A stretch of 64,000 bases of DNA from Lentisalinibacter sediminis. GTDB lineage: Bacteria > Pseudomonadota > Gammaproteobacteria > Steroidobacterales > Woeseiaceae. Location: positions 62,001 to 126,000 of the forward strand of contig NZ_JAPDRF010000005.1 of NCBI RefSeq assembly GCF_040706615.1. The letters are read 5' to 3'. The notes under the pieces are model-generated. The model had not been told where the DNA came from. It did no database searches and worked only from the letters and a program-made list of their open reading frames with translations. The translations under genes and the position numbers were made by a program. Shown piece after piece: positions 34,145-46,641 of this stretch (within the stretch, counting starts at the first letter, position 1; each line of letters begins with the position of its first letter).

Positions 34145-35446
34145 TCAGAACCCGTATTTCGTGGAGAACAGGAACCGTGTGAGGTCCCCGTCGAGGCCGG
34201 ACTCGATCTCGCGCTCCGCGTACATGATCTCGCCACCGATCACGAGCTTGGGCAACGGCTCGTACAGCAGGTTGGCGTGGATACTGTAGACGTCCTTGGT
34301 CACGCCGGTGCCGGTGAGCGTCGTGTCGTTGTCGATGGACAGGTACGACAGCGTGAAGCTCGAGCGCCATTTCGGCTGCCAGAAGTGGCGGAACGCCACG
34401 AAGCCGCCGAACTGGTCGATGGCCTCCAGGTTGCCGTCGGCATCCAGCACGGCGTCGTTGGCCGTGTTCAGGCCGAGATAGCGGCCCGTGCCGCTGCCGT
34501 AGGTCGCCATCCAGCGGATGTCGTCGCGGCCGAACTGGTGCTTGCCCGACAGCGACAGGCCGTAGGCGGTCTCCGTATCGCTCTGCCCGCCGATGTCGTA
34601 ATCGAGCCGACGAACGAGAGCGGCCGCCTTCAGGAAGCCGTTATCGAGTTCGTGGGTGTAGCGGCCCACGATATCCGGGACAGCGCCATCGTCGGTCAGG
34701 ATGCGGGCGCCGCCGCCGAACGGCGTGATCGTGGTCTCCGGATTCTCGACCGCGAACTCCCAGGCACCGTTCGTGTAGCGGATCATATCCTGCCGCTGGA
34801 ACACGGTGCCTTCCGACGGGCCGATGAAGTCCAGCTGGTCCGGCAGCACGCTGACGTCATGGAAGGTCGACCAGGTCTGCCCGATCGTCCAGTTGTTGTA
34901 CCTCACGAAGGCGTGGCGCAGCCGCGGATTGTAGGAATTGCTGACCCGCTCGTCGCCGCCCGGACTCAGGAAGAAATCCATCTCGATGAAGGCAGAGACC
35001 TTGTCGCCGCCGGCCGTCTCGTGGTCGGCGCGGAAGTTGATGCGGGATTCACGTGCCTGGAAATCGGCGTCATAGCCCTCGCCGTCGCCGCCCACCGGGA
35101 TGGTGGCGGGGATGTAGAACTGGGTGCCGGCGCTGCCCGGCGCGAGGTCTCCCGCCCCGTAGTCGCTGAACATGGCATCGGCCTTGACGTAGCCGCCGAA
35201 GGAATAATTCGTCTTGGCCGGCTGCTCCGTCGCAGGCTCCCTCTCGGAGAGCGACGTCGGCCCTTCCTCGGCTTGCTTCACACCGACGAGCTGGCGAACG
35301 ATGGCCTCCAGCTCCGCCACCCGCGCCTCCAGGCGCTCGATCTTGTCTTCATCGGAGCCCTGCGCGAGAGCGGCGGGCCCGCCAGCGACGAGAACGATCA
35401 CCGCAGCAAGTGCCGCGGTCGTCAGTCGATTGCTTGGTCTGGTCAT
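34145..35446 (-). CDS. DcaP-type trimeric outer-membrane porin
   Basis: This is a 433-residue protein with a signal peptide ending AALAQ, a coiled-coil N-terminal stretch (DKIERLEARVAELEAIV) typical of DcaP-like trimers, and a beta-barrel with FGGYVKADAMFSDYG, RESRINFRADHE and IGQTWSTFHD. It ends in Phe for BAM recognition. DcaP porins take up dicarboxylates and other small acids. It is divergent from acs, so it may serve organic-acid uptake. The intergenic region carries the GTCTAAT repeat. Confidence 0.88.
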   Translation of the reverse strand: MTRPSNRLTTAALAAVIVLVAGGPAALAQGSDEDKIERLEARVAELEAIVRQLVGVKQAEEGPTSLSEREPATEQPAKTNYSFGGYVKADAMFSDYGAGDLAPGSAGTQFYIPATIPVGGDGEGYDADFQARESRINFRADHETAGGDKVSAFIEMDFFLSPGGDERVSNSYNPRLRHAFVRYNNWTIGQTWSTFHDVSVLPDQLDFIGPSEGTVFQRQDMIRYTNGAWEFAVENPETTITPFGGGARILTDDGAVPDIVGRYTHELDNGFLKAAALVRRLDYDIGGQSDTETAYGLSLSGKHQFGRDDIRWMATYGSGTGRYLGLNTANDAVLDADGNLEAIDQFGGFVAFRHFWQPKWRSSFTLSYLSIDNDTTLTGTGVTKDVYSIHANLLYEPLPKLVIGGEIMYAEREIESGLDGDLTRFLFSTKYGF

Positions 35447-35551
35447 TGTTACGGTCCCCCTGACTACTTGTCCTCAAGCGGTTCGATGGTCGCCGATCGG
35501 ATCGGAAATAGCCATCAGCAAAAACGCGGATACGTCGGTTTCCGGTCCGGT

Positions 35552-35569
35552 TCTAGACCAATGTCTAAT
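35552..35569 (+). promoter_or_regulatory. Candidate acetate-regulon operator upstream of acs
   Basis: GTCTAAT (35563-35569) is paired with an inverted half-site TCTAGAC (35552-35558, GTCTAGA on the other strand) across four bases. The half-site starts 91 bases before the acs ATG. The same GTCTAAT starts 92 bases before the symporter small-subunit ATG. Confidence 0.4.
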
Positions 35570-35653
35570 GCTGCTGCCTCCCCGGAACCGCAGAATAGGC
35601 TCGGGCGCGGTGTCACCGGGCACCGCCGGCGCAAGAGCGAGCGGAGGCTGGCA

Positions 35654-37594
<1,941 letters not shown>

Positions 37595-37626
37595 GCAATT
37601 AATGGGGGAAGCCGCCGGACCCGGAA

Positions 37627-38289
37627 ATGTCAGCGCCCAGCGACAGCACTTTCATCATCGCCGACGACCATCCGCTGTTCCGGGAGGCGATGATCCAGGC
37701 CGTGCGCAACTGCGTGCAGGGCGCGTGTGTCGTCGAGGCGGAGAGCCTCGAGACCCTGCAGCAGGCCGTGGAGGCCAGCCCGGAGGCGGATCTTCTGCTG
37801 CTGGACCTGAACATGCCCGGCGTGAAGGGATTCTCGGCGCTGGCCTGGATCCGAAGTGCGTTCGCGACGCTGCCCACCGTCATCGTCTCCGCGAGCGACG
37901 AGCCGGCGATCATCCGGCGCGCTATCAGTCACGGCGCCAGCGGCTTCATCCCCAAGTCCTCATCCATCGCACGCATCGAATCGGCCATTACGGCAGTGCT
38001 CGAGGGCGAGGTCTGGCTACCCGACGGGGTCGACCTGAATGGCGAGCAGCTCGGTGGCGAGGAGGCTGACATCGCGGCTGCGCTGGCCGCGCTGACCCCG
38101 CATCAGTTCCGCGTGCTGCTCATGCTTGCCGAGGGTCTCATGAACAAACAGATCGCCTACGAACTGGGCGTCTCCGAGGCCACCATCAAGGCGCACGTGA
38201 CGGCCATTCTGCGCAAGCTCAGAGTGAGCAACCGCACCCGGGCGGTGCTGGCGATGCAGAAACTCACCATCGACGACCAGTCTTTGTAG
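37627..38289 (+). CDS. crbR: CrbR-like response regulator (receiver plus LuxR HTH)
   Basis: This is a 220-residue regulator with a receiver domain (acidic pair Asp13/14, phospho-acceptor Asp60 in LLLLDLNMPG, Lys near PKSSS) and a C-terminal LuxR/NarL helix-turn-helix (about 150-210: TPHQFRVLLMLAEGLMNKQI). It lies 32 bases after acs and faces the large hybrid kinase, the arrangement of CrbS/CrbR, which switches on acs and acetate transport. The symbol is assigned by domain and context rather than by alignment. Confidence 0.8.
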   Translation: MSAPSDSTFIIADDHPLFREAMIQAVRNCVQGACVVEAESLETLQQAVEASPEADLLLLDLNMPGVKGFSALAWIRSAFATLPTVIVSASDEPAIIRRAISHGASGFIPKSSSIARIESAITAVLEGEVWLPDGVDLNGEQLGGEEADIAAALAALTPHQFRVLLMLAEGLMNKQIAYELGVSEATIKAHVTAILRKLRVSNRTRAVLAMQKLTIDDQSL

Positions 38290-38302
38290 CCTGACGGCTC
38301 TC

Positions 38303-41300
38303 CTACGTTCTGCCGATGATGCGGGTTACCAGGGCGCGCAGGGCGGCCGGCTTCACCGGCTTGTGGAGCAGCGCGTGGCCGGCTTCCCGTACCGCGTCGG
38401 CGACTTCCTGACTGTAGTCGGCGGTGAGGACCACTGCGGGTACCGGGCTGGCCGTCATGGCGCGCACCGCCTCGATGACCTCCAGGCCGGTCACGCCGTG
38501 GTTCAGGTGATAGTCCACCAGCAGGACGGACGGCCGTTCGCCGGTTTCCTCCTGCAGGGCGGCGATGCGCCGACTTGCCCCGTCCAGGTCCGCCGCCGGC
38601 AGGGGCCGCGCGCCCCAGCGGGCAAGGAGGCCCTGCATGCCATCCAGGATGTCCGGCTCGTTGTCGATGCAGAGGACGTGATGCCCGTCCATGGAAGAGA
38701 GCGGGCGGGGCTCGGCCGTGGAGGGGGCCGGGCGCCGGCCCGGCTCGGCCCGGGGCACGACGATCTCGAAGCAGCTGCCCCGGCCGAGTTCGGAGCGCAT
38801 GTTCAGCGGATGCTCCAGCACGCGGGCGATGCGCTGGACGATGGCGAGGCCGAGCCCCAGCCCGCGCTTCGAACCCTCGTCGCTGCCGGCGAGGCGGCGG
38901 AACTCCTCGAATACCGCCTCCCGGTTTTCCGCCGCGATACCCACACCGGTATCGCAGACCTGGATGGCGACGGTATCGTCCCGGCGGCGGCAGCCCACCA
39001 GCACCCCGCCGCTGCGCGTGTAACGCCGGGCGTTACTGATGAAGTTCTGCAGAATCCGGCGCAGCAATGCCGGATCCGTGTGCACCCAGAGCCGGGTCGG
39101 CACGAAGCGCAGGGCGAGTTCCCGCTCGGCGAAGGCCTCGCCGAACTGCGCCTCCAGCGTGGCGAACAGCTCGGCCGCGGGGAAACTCTCCCTTTTCGGC
39201 CGTGGCGCGCGGGTATCCAGCCGGGCGATATCGAGCAGGGCGCTCAGCAGATCCTCCACCGCGATCAGCCCACTCTCCACACGGGACACCAGGCGGCGCT
39301 GCTCCTCGCTCATGCCGGCGCTCTTCTCCTCCAGCAGAGCGGTGAAGAGCTTCGCCGCATTCAGCGGCTGCAGCAGGTCGTGAGCGGCGGCGGCCAGAAA
39401 GCGGGTCTTCGACACGTTGGCGGCCTCCGCCTGGGCTTTCGCCTCGGCCAGCGCGCTCATCGCCCGTTCCAGCTCGGCGGTACGGTCGGCCACCCGCTGC
39501 TCCAGCATCGTCTTGGCCTCCTCCAGCCCGAGTTCGGCGCGGCGGCGCTCGGTGATATCCTGGAATACGGCGTAGACGCCCATGATGGCGCCGTCCCCGT
39601 CGATGTCCGGGATGTAGGTCCCCAGCATGTAGCGGGACTCGCCGTCGGCACCGGTCATCTCCAGCTCGAACGCCTGTCGTTCGCCGCCGTACGCGGCCTC
39701 GAGCCACTGCGAGCGGGCCATGAGCTGGCGTTCGTCCAGCACGGCGCTGAGCGGCGCGCCGATGATCTCTTCCCGACTCATGCCCGCATAGGCCAGATAC
39801 GCCTTGTTGGCGAATCGATAGCGTCGATCCGCGTCCACGTAGGCGATCAGCGCCGGCGCGTTGTCCGTATAGGTACGCACCTGCCGCTCGCTCGTGCGCA
39901 GTGCGCGCTCCGTCTGCTTGAACTCGGTGATATCGCTGTAGGTGGTCACGTAACCACCGTCAGGCATGGGCTCGCCGCGAATCTCGATGACCCGGCCGTC
40001 CGAGAACTCGCTCTCGTAGCGAAAGGGCGAGCCGGCCCGCAGCAGGCGCGCCCGCTCGGCCACGCGGGTCTCCACGTCCGTGCGCCCGTAGCGACCCCGG
40101 GCCCCGTTGTAGCGCACGAGGTCGGTCACGGGCTTGCCCACGCTCAGCAGTCCGGGCGGGTAGCCCATGATCTCTTCATAGCGGGAGTTCCAGCCGATGA
40201 GTCGCTGGGAGGCGTCCACCACGGTAACGCCCTGGCTGAGATTCTCGAGTGTGGCCTCCAGCAGTTGGCGGTTGAAGCGGATGGCCTGGGACGTTTCGTC
40301 CAGCAGCAGCAGGACGTCGCCGATCTCCATGCCGGTCTTGCGCAGCGCCGTGGTCATCACGATGCGCGCCGAAGCCGAACCGATGGTGCCCGCCACCAAC
40401 CGCTCGGTGAACTGAAGCACGCCGCGGTCGGCGGTCGCCGACGGCGCGAGCTCCCGCCCGCGGCCGCGGGCGAAGTCCTCGAAGGCGCCGCGGGCGTTCT
40501 CCTCGCCGACGAAACGGCCGGCCAGCGCCCGCAGGTCCGACACCACGATCTCGCCCTCGCCGAAAGGGGTCGCGTGAGCCCGCCCTTCCCGGCCTGCATC
40601 CGTGAATGCCCGGGCCTGGATGCGCTCCACCACCGATTGCCGGGACGCCAGCGAGACCAGCAGGAAGACGCCGAGGTTGGCGCCGAGCGACCAGAACACC
40701 CCGTGGGTGAGCGGATCCACGCCGAGGTCGAATAGCAGCGCCTCGGGCCGTGCCCAGCCGAGGCCGAACGGGCCCTTGGCCACCAGTTCGCTGCCGAGCG
40801 TGCCCGCGCGGGCAACGGAAGGGAGCATCAGCGTGTAGATCCACAGCGCGAAACCGGCCGCCAGCCCCGCCATCGCACCCGAGCGGGTGGCGCGGGGCCA
40901 GTACATGCCCAGCAGGATCGGTGGTGCGAACTGCGCAGCGGCGGCGAAGGAGAGCAGGCCGATGGATGCAAGCTCCGTGGTCTGGTCCATGACCCGGTAG
41001 TAGCCATAGGCGATCAGCGCGATGGCCACGATGGCGATGCGCCGCACGTGCAGGAGCAGCCGCGGGTAGGTGCGGATCTCACCGCCGCCGAGCGCGTTGG
41101 CGCGCAGCAGGAGCGGCATCACGATCTCGTTGCTCACCATGGTGGACAGCGTGACGCTGGCGACGATAACCATGCCGGTGGCCGCGGAGAAGCCCCCGAG
41201 GAAGGCGAGCGCGGTCAGCCAGTCCTGCCCGCCCTGCATCGGCAAGGCGAGCACGTAGGTATCGCCGGCGAACAGCCCCGGCGGCAGGAAGCGCAGGCCC

Positions 41301-42202
41301 GCCAGCGTGATGGGCACAACGAACAGACAGAAGACGGCGAGATAGAGGGGGAACATCCACCGGGCCGAGCGGTTGTCCGCGCCCTCGTGGGCCTCCACCA
41401 CGGCCACATGGAACTGGCGGGGCAGGCAGAAGATGGCGGCGCTCGCCAGCAGCGTCTGCGTGACGAACTCCTGCGGCAGACCTCCGGCGGAGAAAGGGCT
41501 GGGCACCTGTGCCGCGCCGCCTGCGCCCGCCATCGGCGCCAGCATCGGCGTACCGTCACCGCCCAGCAGCCACAGCGCGAACAGCCCCACGGCCACGAAG
41601 GCCGTTAGCTTCACCAGCGACTCAAAGGCGATGGCGAGGATCATGCCGTGGTGGTGCTCCGTGGCGTCCACCCGGCGGGTACCGAAAAGGATAGCGAACA
41701 GGGCCAGCGCGCCGGCCACCACCAGTGCCGTGTCCAGCGCGGGCGCGGCATTGGTGTAGTCGCTGATGGTGTCGAAGCCTCCGACCACCGCCTTGAACTG
41801 CAGCGCGATGTAGGGGACGGAGCCGACGATGGCGATCACGGTCACCAGCACGGCGAGGCTCCTCGCCTTGCCGTAGCGGGCCGCGATGAAGTCGGCGATG
41901 GAGGTCAGGTTCTGGCGCTTGCTGATGGCGATGATGCGCCGGATGACACCCCAGCCGAACAGGAACACGAGCGCGGGGCCGAGATAGATGGGCAGAAAGC
42001 TCCAGCCCTGCTGGGAGGCGCTGCCGACTGCCCCGTAGAAGGTCCACGACGTGCAATACACAGCCAGCGAGAGGCTGTATACCAGCGGCCCCGTCCAGGG
42101 CCCGTAGCGACGCACGTCCACCCGGTCGCCCCAGGACGCGATGCCGAACAGCAGCGCCACGTAGGCCACCGACAGCGCAACGAGCAACCACCAGCTGATC
42201 AA
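38303..42202 (-). CDS. crbS: CrbS-like transporter-sensor hybrid histidine kinase
   Basis: This is a 1299-residue membrane sensor. Residues about 1-500 are a solute:sodium symporter (SLC5) domain of some 13 helices. A linker region likely holding a STAC domain follows, then two PAS domains (about 645-760 and 770-890), a dimerisation helix with the phospho-acceptor His941 (AAAHDLLQPLNAAKLF), an ATPase domain (VCDTGVGIAAEN, GLGLGLAIVQRI) and a receiver with Asp1230 (LLVDYHLNHG). CrbS senses acetate-type carbon supply and signals to CrbR. The start is TTG at 42202 with GGGGGGAA upstream; no in-frame ATG is usable. Confidence 0.88.
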   Translation of the reverse strand: MISWWLLVALSVAYVALLFGIASWGDRVDVRRYGPWTGPLVYSLSLAVYCTSWTFYGAVGSASQQGWSFLPIYLGPALVFLFGWGVIRRIIAISKRQNLTSIADFIAARYGKARSLAVLVTVIAIVGSVPYIALQFKAVVGGFDTISDYTNAAPALDTALVVAGALALFAILFGTRRVDATEHHHGMILAIAFESLVKLTAFVAVGLFALWLLGGDGTPMLAPMAGAGGAAQVPSPFSAGGLPQEFVTQTLLASAAIFCLPRQFHVAVVEAHEGADNRSARWMFPLYLAVFCLFVVPITLAGLRFLPPGLFAGDTYVLALPMQGGQDWLTALAFLGGFSAATGMVIVASVTLSTMVSNEIVMPLLLRANALGGGEIRTYPRLLLHVRRIAIVAIALIAYGYYRVMDQTTELASIGLLSFAAAAQFAPPILLGMYWPRATRSGAMAGLAAGFALWIYTLMLPSVARAGTLGSELVAKGPFGLGWARPEALLFDLGVDPLTHGVFWSLGANLGVFLLVSLASRQSVVERIQARAFTDAGREGRAHATPFGEGEIVVSDLRALAGRFVGEENARGAFEDFARGRGRELAPSATADRGVLQFTERLVAGTIGSASARIVMTTALRKTGMEIGDVLLLLDETSQAIRFNRQLLEATLENLSQGVTVVDASQRLIGWNSRYEEIMGYPPGLLSVGKPVTDLVRYNGARGRYGRTDVETRVAERARLLRAGSPFRYESEFSDGRVIEIRGEPMPDGGYVTTYSDITEFKQTERALRTSERQVRTYTDNAPALIAYVDADRRYRFANKAYLAYAGMSREEIIGAPLSAVLDERQLMARSQWLEAAYGGERQAFELEMTGADGESRYMLGTYIPDIDGDGAIMGVYAVFQDITERRRAELGLEEAKTMLEQRVADRTAELERAMSALAEAKAQAEAANVSKTRFLAAAAHDLLQPLNAAKLFTALLEEKSAGMSEEQRRLVSRVESGLIAVEDLLSALLDIARLDTRAPRPKRESFPAAELFATLEAQFGEAFAERELALRFVPTRLWVHTDPALLRRILQNFISNARRYTRSGGVLVGCRRRDDTVAIQVCDTGVGIAAENREAVFEEFRRLAGSDEGSKRGLGLGLAIVQRIARVLEHPLNMRSELGRGSCFEIVVPRAEPGRRPAPSTAEPRPLSSMDGHHVLCIDNEPDILDGMQGLLARWGARPLPAADLDGASRRIAALQEETGERPSVLLVDYHLNHGVTGLEVIEAVRAMTASPVPAVVLTADYSQEVADAVREAGHALLHKPVKPAALRALVTRIIGRT

Positions 42203-42253
42203 ATGCCCATTCCCCCCGACTGCCGCGACCGTCGGGGCCGCCGCGAGAGCCGA

Positions 42254-42273
42254 GTCTAATACTAACGTCTTAT
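42254..42273 (+). promoter_or_regulatory. Candidate acetate-regulon operator upstream of the symporter operon
   Basis: GTCTAAT (42254-42260) is followed after six bases by GTCTTAT (42267-42273). The pair starts 92 bases before the DUF4212 gene start and 52 bases before the divergent crbS start, so it could serve both. The acs upstream region carries the same core at the same distance. Confidence 0.4.
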
Positions 42274-42345
42274 CCCCGCGAACAGCGGCCTTTGCTAAGT
42301 TCGGTGCTCGGCAGGAACAGGCGGCAACACGCCACAGGGGGATAT

Positions 42346-42600
42346 ATGTCTGACCGCAAGGAATACTGGCGGCGGAATCTGCGGCTCGTCGCAGTCTGCA
42401 TGGTGATCTGGTTCATCGTCTCCTATTTGTTCGGAATCATCCTCGTGGAGCCCCTGAACAACATCCGGATCGGCGGTTACAAGCTCGGCTTCTGGTTCGC
42501 CCAGCAGGGCTCCATCTACACGTTCGTGGTGCTGATCTTCTTTTACGCCAGGCGCATGAACAAGCTGGACCGCGAGTTCAGTGTGCAGGAAGAGGAATAG
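42346..42600 (+). CDS. DUF4212 small subunit of sodium/acetate symporter
   Basis: This is an 84-residue membrane protein with two helices (VAVCMVIWFIVSYLFGIIL and FWFAQQGSIYTFVVLIFFY) and the DUF4212 start YWRRNLRL. These proteins are always encoded beside a large sodium:solute symporter of the VC_2705 family and act as its small subunit. ATG at 42346 has AGGGGG upstream. The large subunit starts nine bases after its stop. Confidence 0.9.
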   Translation: MSDRKEYWRRNLRLVAVCMVIWFIVSYLFGIILVEPLNNIRIGGYKLGFWFAQQGSIYTFVVLIFFYARRMNKLDREFSVQEEE

Positions 42601-42609
42601 GAGCCGGCC

Positions 42610-44340
42610 ATGACACTGCAGACAATGACCTATCTCATCGTCGGCGCCACCTTCGCGCTGTACATCGGCATCGCCGTCTGGGCGCGGGCCGGTACCACCA
42701 AGGATTTCTACGTCGCCGGCGGCGGCGTGCACCCGATCTCCAACGGCATGGCAACGGCCGCCGACTGGATGTCGGCCGCTTCGTTCATCTCCATGGCCGG
42801 GCTGATCGCCTTCATGGGCTACGGTGGCTCCGTCTTCCTGATGGGCTGGACCGGCGGTTACGTGCTGCTGGCCATGCTGCTCGCGCCATACCTGCGCAAG
42901 TTCGGCAAATTCACGGTGCCGGAGTTCATCGGTGACCGCTACTACTCGCGCACGGCGCGCATCGTGGCGGTGATCTGTCTCATCGTCGCCTCCATCACCT
43001 ACGTGATCGGGCAGATGAAAGGCATCGGCGTCGCTTTCTCGCGCTTCCTCGAGGTGGACTACGACCTGGGGCTGTCCATCGGCATGGGCATCGTGTTCAT
43101 CTACGCCGTCATGGGCGGCATGAAGGGTATTACCTATACCCAGATAGCCCAGTACTGCGTGCTGATCCTCGCCTACACCATCCCGGCGATCTTCATCTCG
43201 CTGAACCTGACCGGCAACCCCATCCCGCAGCTGGGCCTCGGCTCGACCATGGCTGGCTCAGAGACGTTCCTGCTGGACAAGCTCGATCGCATGGTCACCG
43301 ACCTCGGTTTCGACCAGTACACGACCAATGCGAGGATCAGCCTGCTGAACATGTTCATGTACACCATGTCGCTCATGATCGGCACGGCCGGGCTGCCTCA
43401 CGTGATCATCCGGTTCTTCACGGTACCGAAGGTGAAGGACGCCCGCTCCTCCGCCGGCTGGGCGCTGGTGTTCATCGCCATCCTCTACACCACGGCCCCC
43501 GCCGTGGCCGCGATGGCGCGCCTGAATCTGATGGAGACGATGGAACCGGCCGAAGGTCAGTACCTGGTCTACGACGAGCGTCCAAGGTGGTTCGAGAAGT
43601 GGGAGGCCACCGGCCTGCTCGACGTGACGGACAAGAACGACGACGGTCGCATCCGCTACTCGGCTGATCCCGAGCTGAACGAACTCACCAAAGTGGACAA
43701 CGACATCATGGTGCTGGCCAACCCGGAGATCGCCAAATTGCCGAACTGGGTCATCGCCCTGGTCGCGGCAGGCGGCCTGGCGGCGGCGTTGTCCACGGCT
43801 GCGGGACTGTTGCTGGCCATATCCTCGGCCATATCCCACGATCTGTTGAAGGGCGTGTTCATGCCACAGATAACCGAGCGGCAGGAACTGATGGCGAGTC
43901 GAATAGCCATGGCCGGCGCAATCGTGCTAGCAGGTTATCTCGGCTTCAATCCACCCGACTTCGCTGCGGGAACCGTGGCGCTGGCTTTCGGACTCGCGGC
44001 CTCCTCGATCTTCCCGGTGCTGATGATGGGTATCTTCAGCCAGCGGATGAACAAGGAGGGCGCCATCGCCGGCATGATCAGCGGTCTCGGCGTCACGCTG
44101 CTCTACGTGTTCCAGCACAAGGGCATCATGTTCATCCCGGGCACCGAGTACCTCGGCGGCATGTCGGAGAACTGGTTCTTCGGTATCGAGCCGAACGCCT
44201 TCGGCGCCGTCGGGGCCATCGTCAACTTTGCCGTCGCATTCGCGGTATCGCGGGTCACGACCGCGCCGCCAGAGCACATCCAGCACCTGGTGGAGGAGAT
44301 CCGGGTGCCCGTCGGAGCAGGGACGGCAACCGGGCACTGA
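42610..44340 (+). CDS. Sodium:solute (acetate) symporter, VC_2705/ActP-like
   Basis: This is a 576-residue SLC5-family transporter with about 13 helices. N-terminal KDFYVAGGGVHPISNGMATA and the ADWMSAASFISMAG stretch are typical of acetate permeases. A soluble insert of about 70 residues before ALVAAGGLAAALSTAAGL marks the VC_2705 branch that pairs with DUF4212. Within it DKNDDGRI (341-348) resembles a calcium-binding EF-hand loop. The likely substrate is acetate or a related short acid, given acs and CrbS/R next door. Confidence 0.9.
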   Translation: MTLQTMTYLIVGATFALYIGIAVWARAGTTKDFYVAGGGVHPISNGMATAADWMSAASFISMAGLIAFMGYGGSVFLMGWTGGYVLLAMLLAPYLRKFGKFTVPEFIGDRYYSRTARIVAVICLIVASITYVIGQMKGIGVAFSRFLEVDYDLGLSIGMGIVFIYAVMGGMKGITYTQIAQYCVLILAYTIPAIFISLNLTGNPIPQLGLGSTMAGSETFLLDKLDRMVTDLGFDQYTTNARISLLNMFMYTMSLMIGTAGLPHVIIRFFTVPKVKDARSSAGWALVFIAILYTTAPAVAAMARLNLMETMEPAEGQYLVYDERPRWFEKWEATGLLDVTDKNDDGRIRYSADPELNELTKVDNDIMVLANPEIAKLPNWVIALVAAGGLAAALSTAAGLLLAISSAISHDLLKGVFMPQITERQELMASRIAMAGAIVLAGYLGFNPPDFAAGTVALAFGLAASSIFPVLMMGIFSQRMNKEGAIAGMISGLGVTLLYVFQHKGIMFIPGTEYLGGMSENWFFGIEPNAFGAVGAIVNFAVAFAVSRVTTAPPEHIQHLVEEIRVPVGAGTATGH

Positions 44341-44360
44341 GGTACGGGTGTCCGTACGGG

Positions 44361-44392
44361 AAGGGGCTCCGCTCGGAGCCCCTTTTCTTTTA
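44361..44392 (+). terminator. Intrinsic terminator after the symporter operon
   Basis: AAGGGGCTCC (44361-44370) pairs with GGAGCCCCTT (44375-44384) over a four-base loop, followed by TTCTTTTAT. Confidence 0.9.
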
Positions 44393-44433
44393 TGCTGTCC
44401 CAGACCGCGGGACGCATCGGAGCAAGGGGAATC

Positions 44434-44901
44434 ATGTTGAAGAACTGGCACGTCGTGGCCGCGATGCTGGTGGCGCCGATACTTGCCATCCTCGCATGGT
44501 TCGCGGTGGACTGGTTCGTGGCCGAGCGTCCCCACGCAGCCCGTCCGGGACAGGACTATCCGTTGCTCGCCAAGCCGAATTGCCGGTGGCCGAGTGGTAC
44601 CTGCGACCTGGAGAACGAGTCCTTCCGCCTGACGTTGACACCGATGTCGCTCGATGCCGCGGCACTGCGGCTGCGCATCGAATCACGCTTCCCCCTCAGC
44701 GGAGCCACCGTGGGACTCGCGCCGGCGGCCGGCACCGCTTCAGAGCCCGTGGCGTTCTCCCCCGCGGACGAACAAGCCACGGTCTGGTCGGGCACGCTGC
44801 CGGCGCCCCGGGGTGAAGGCGCCACGCTGCAGGTCGTGGTGAACGCCGACGGCAGCCGTTATTTCGCCGAGGTCCCGGTCGTGTTCCTGACCAGCGAATA
44901 G
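44434..44901 (+). CDS. Membrane-anchored hypothetical protein
   Basis: This is a 155-residue protein with one N-terminal transmembrane helix (VVAAMLVAPILAILAWFAV) and a periplasmic domain of about 125 residues holding two cysteines close together (NCRWPSGTCDLEN), probably a disulfide. The rest is predicted beta-strand rich (LRLRIESRFPLSG, TLQVVVNADG). ATG at 44434 has AAGGGGAA upstream. No family is recognised. It lies between the acetate cluster and the peptide transporter. Confidence 0.65.
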   Translation: MLKNWHVVAAMLVAPILAILAWFAVDWFVAERPHAARPGQDYPLLAKPNCRWPSGTCDLENESFRLTLTPMSLDAAALRLRIESRFPLSGATVGLAPAAGTASEPVAFSPADEQATVWSGTLPAPRGEGATLQVVVNADGSRYFAEVPVVFLTSE

Positions 44902-45020
44902 GAATCCCCGCCACCGCGCAGACCCGCCGTCCAGCCCACAACCCGCCCGTCAGAAGGTAGGATAGGCTCCCTCCGCCGTTCGTCGGCATGGATTCCGTTC
45001 TCGCAAAGGGGAGCACCTGG

Positions 45021-46631
<1,611 letters not shown>

Positions 46632-46641
46632 AGGAGGCCTC

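Noticed and set aside
34277..35653. A 1105-codon open frame that would extend acs far upstream
   Set aside because: The first 459 codons lie antisense to the DcaP-like porin and have no family resemblance; acs starts at 35654 with a good ribosome-binding site and normal length.
40000..42259. Several plus-strand frames over the crbS gene
   Set aside because: They are shadows of the 1299-residue sensor kinase, whose transporter, PAS, kinase and receiver motifs all lie on the minus strand.
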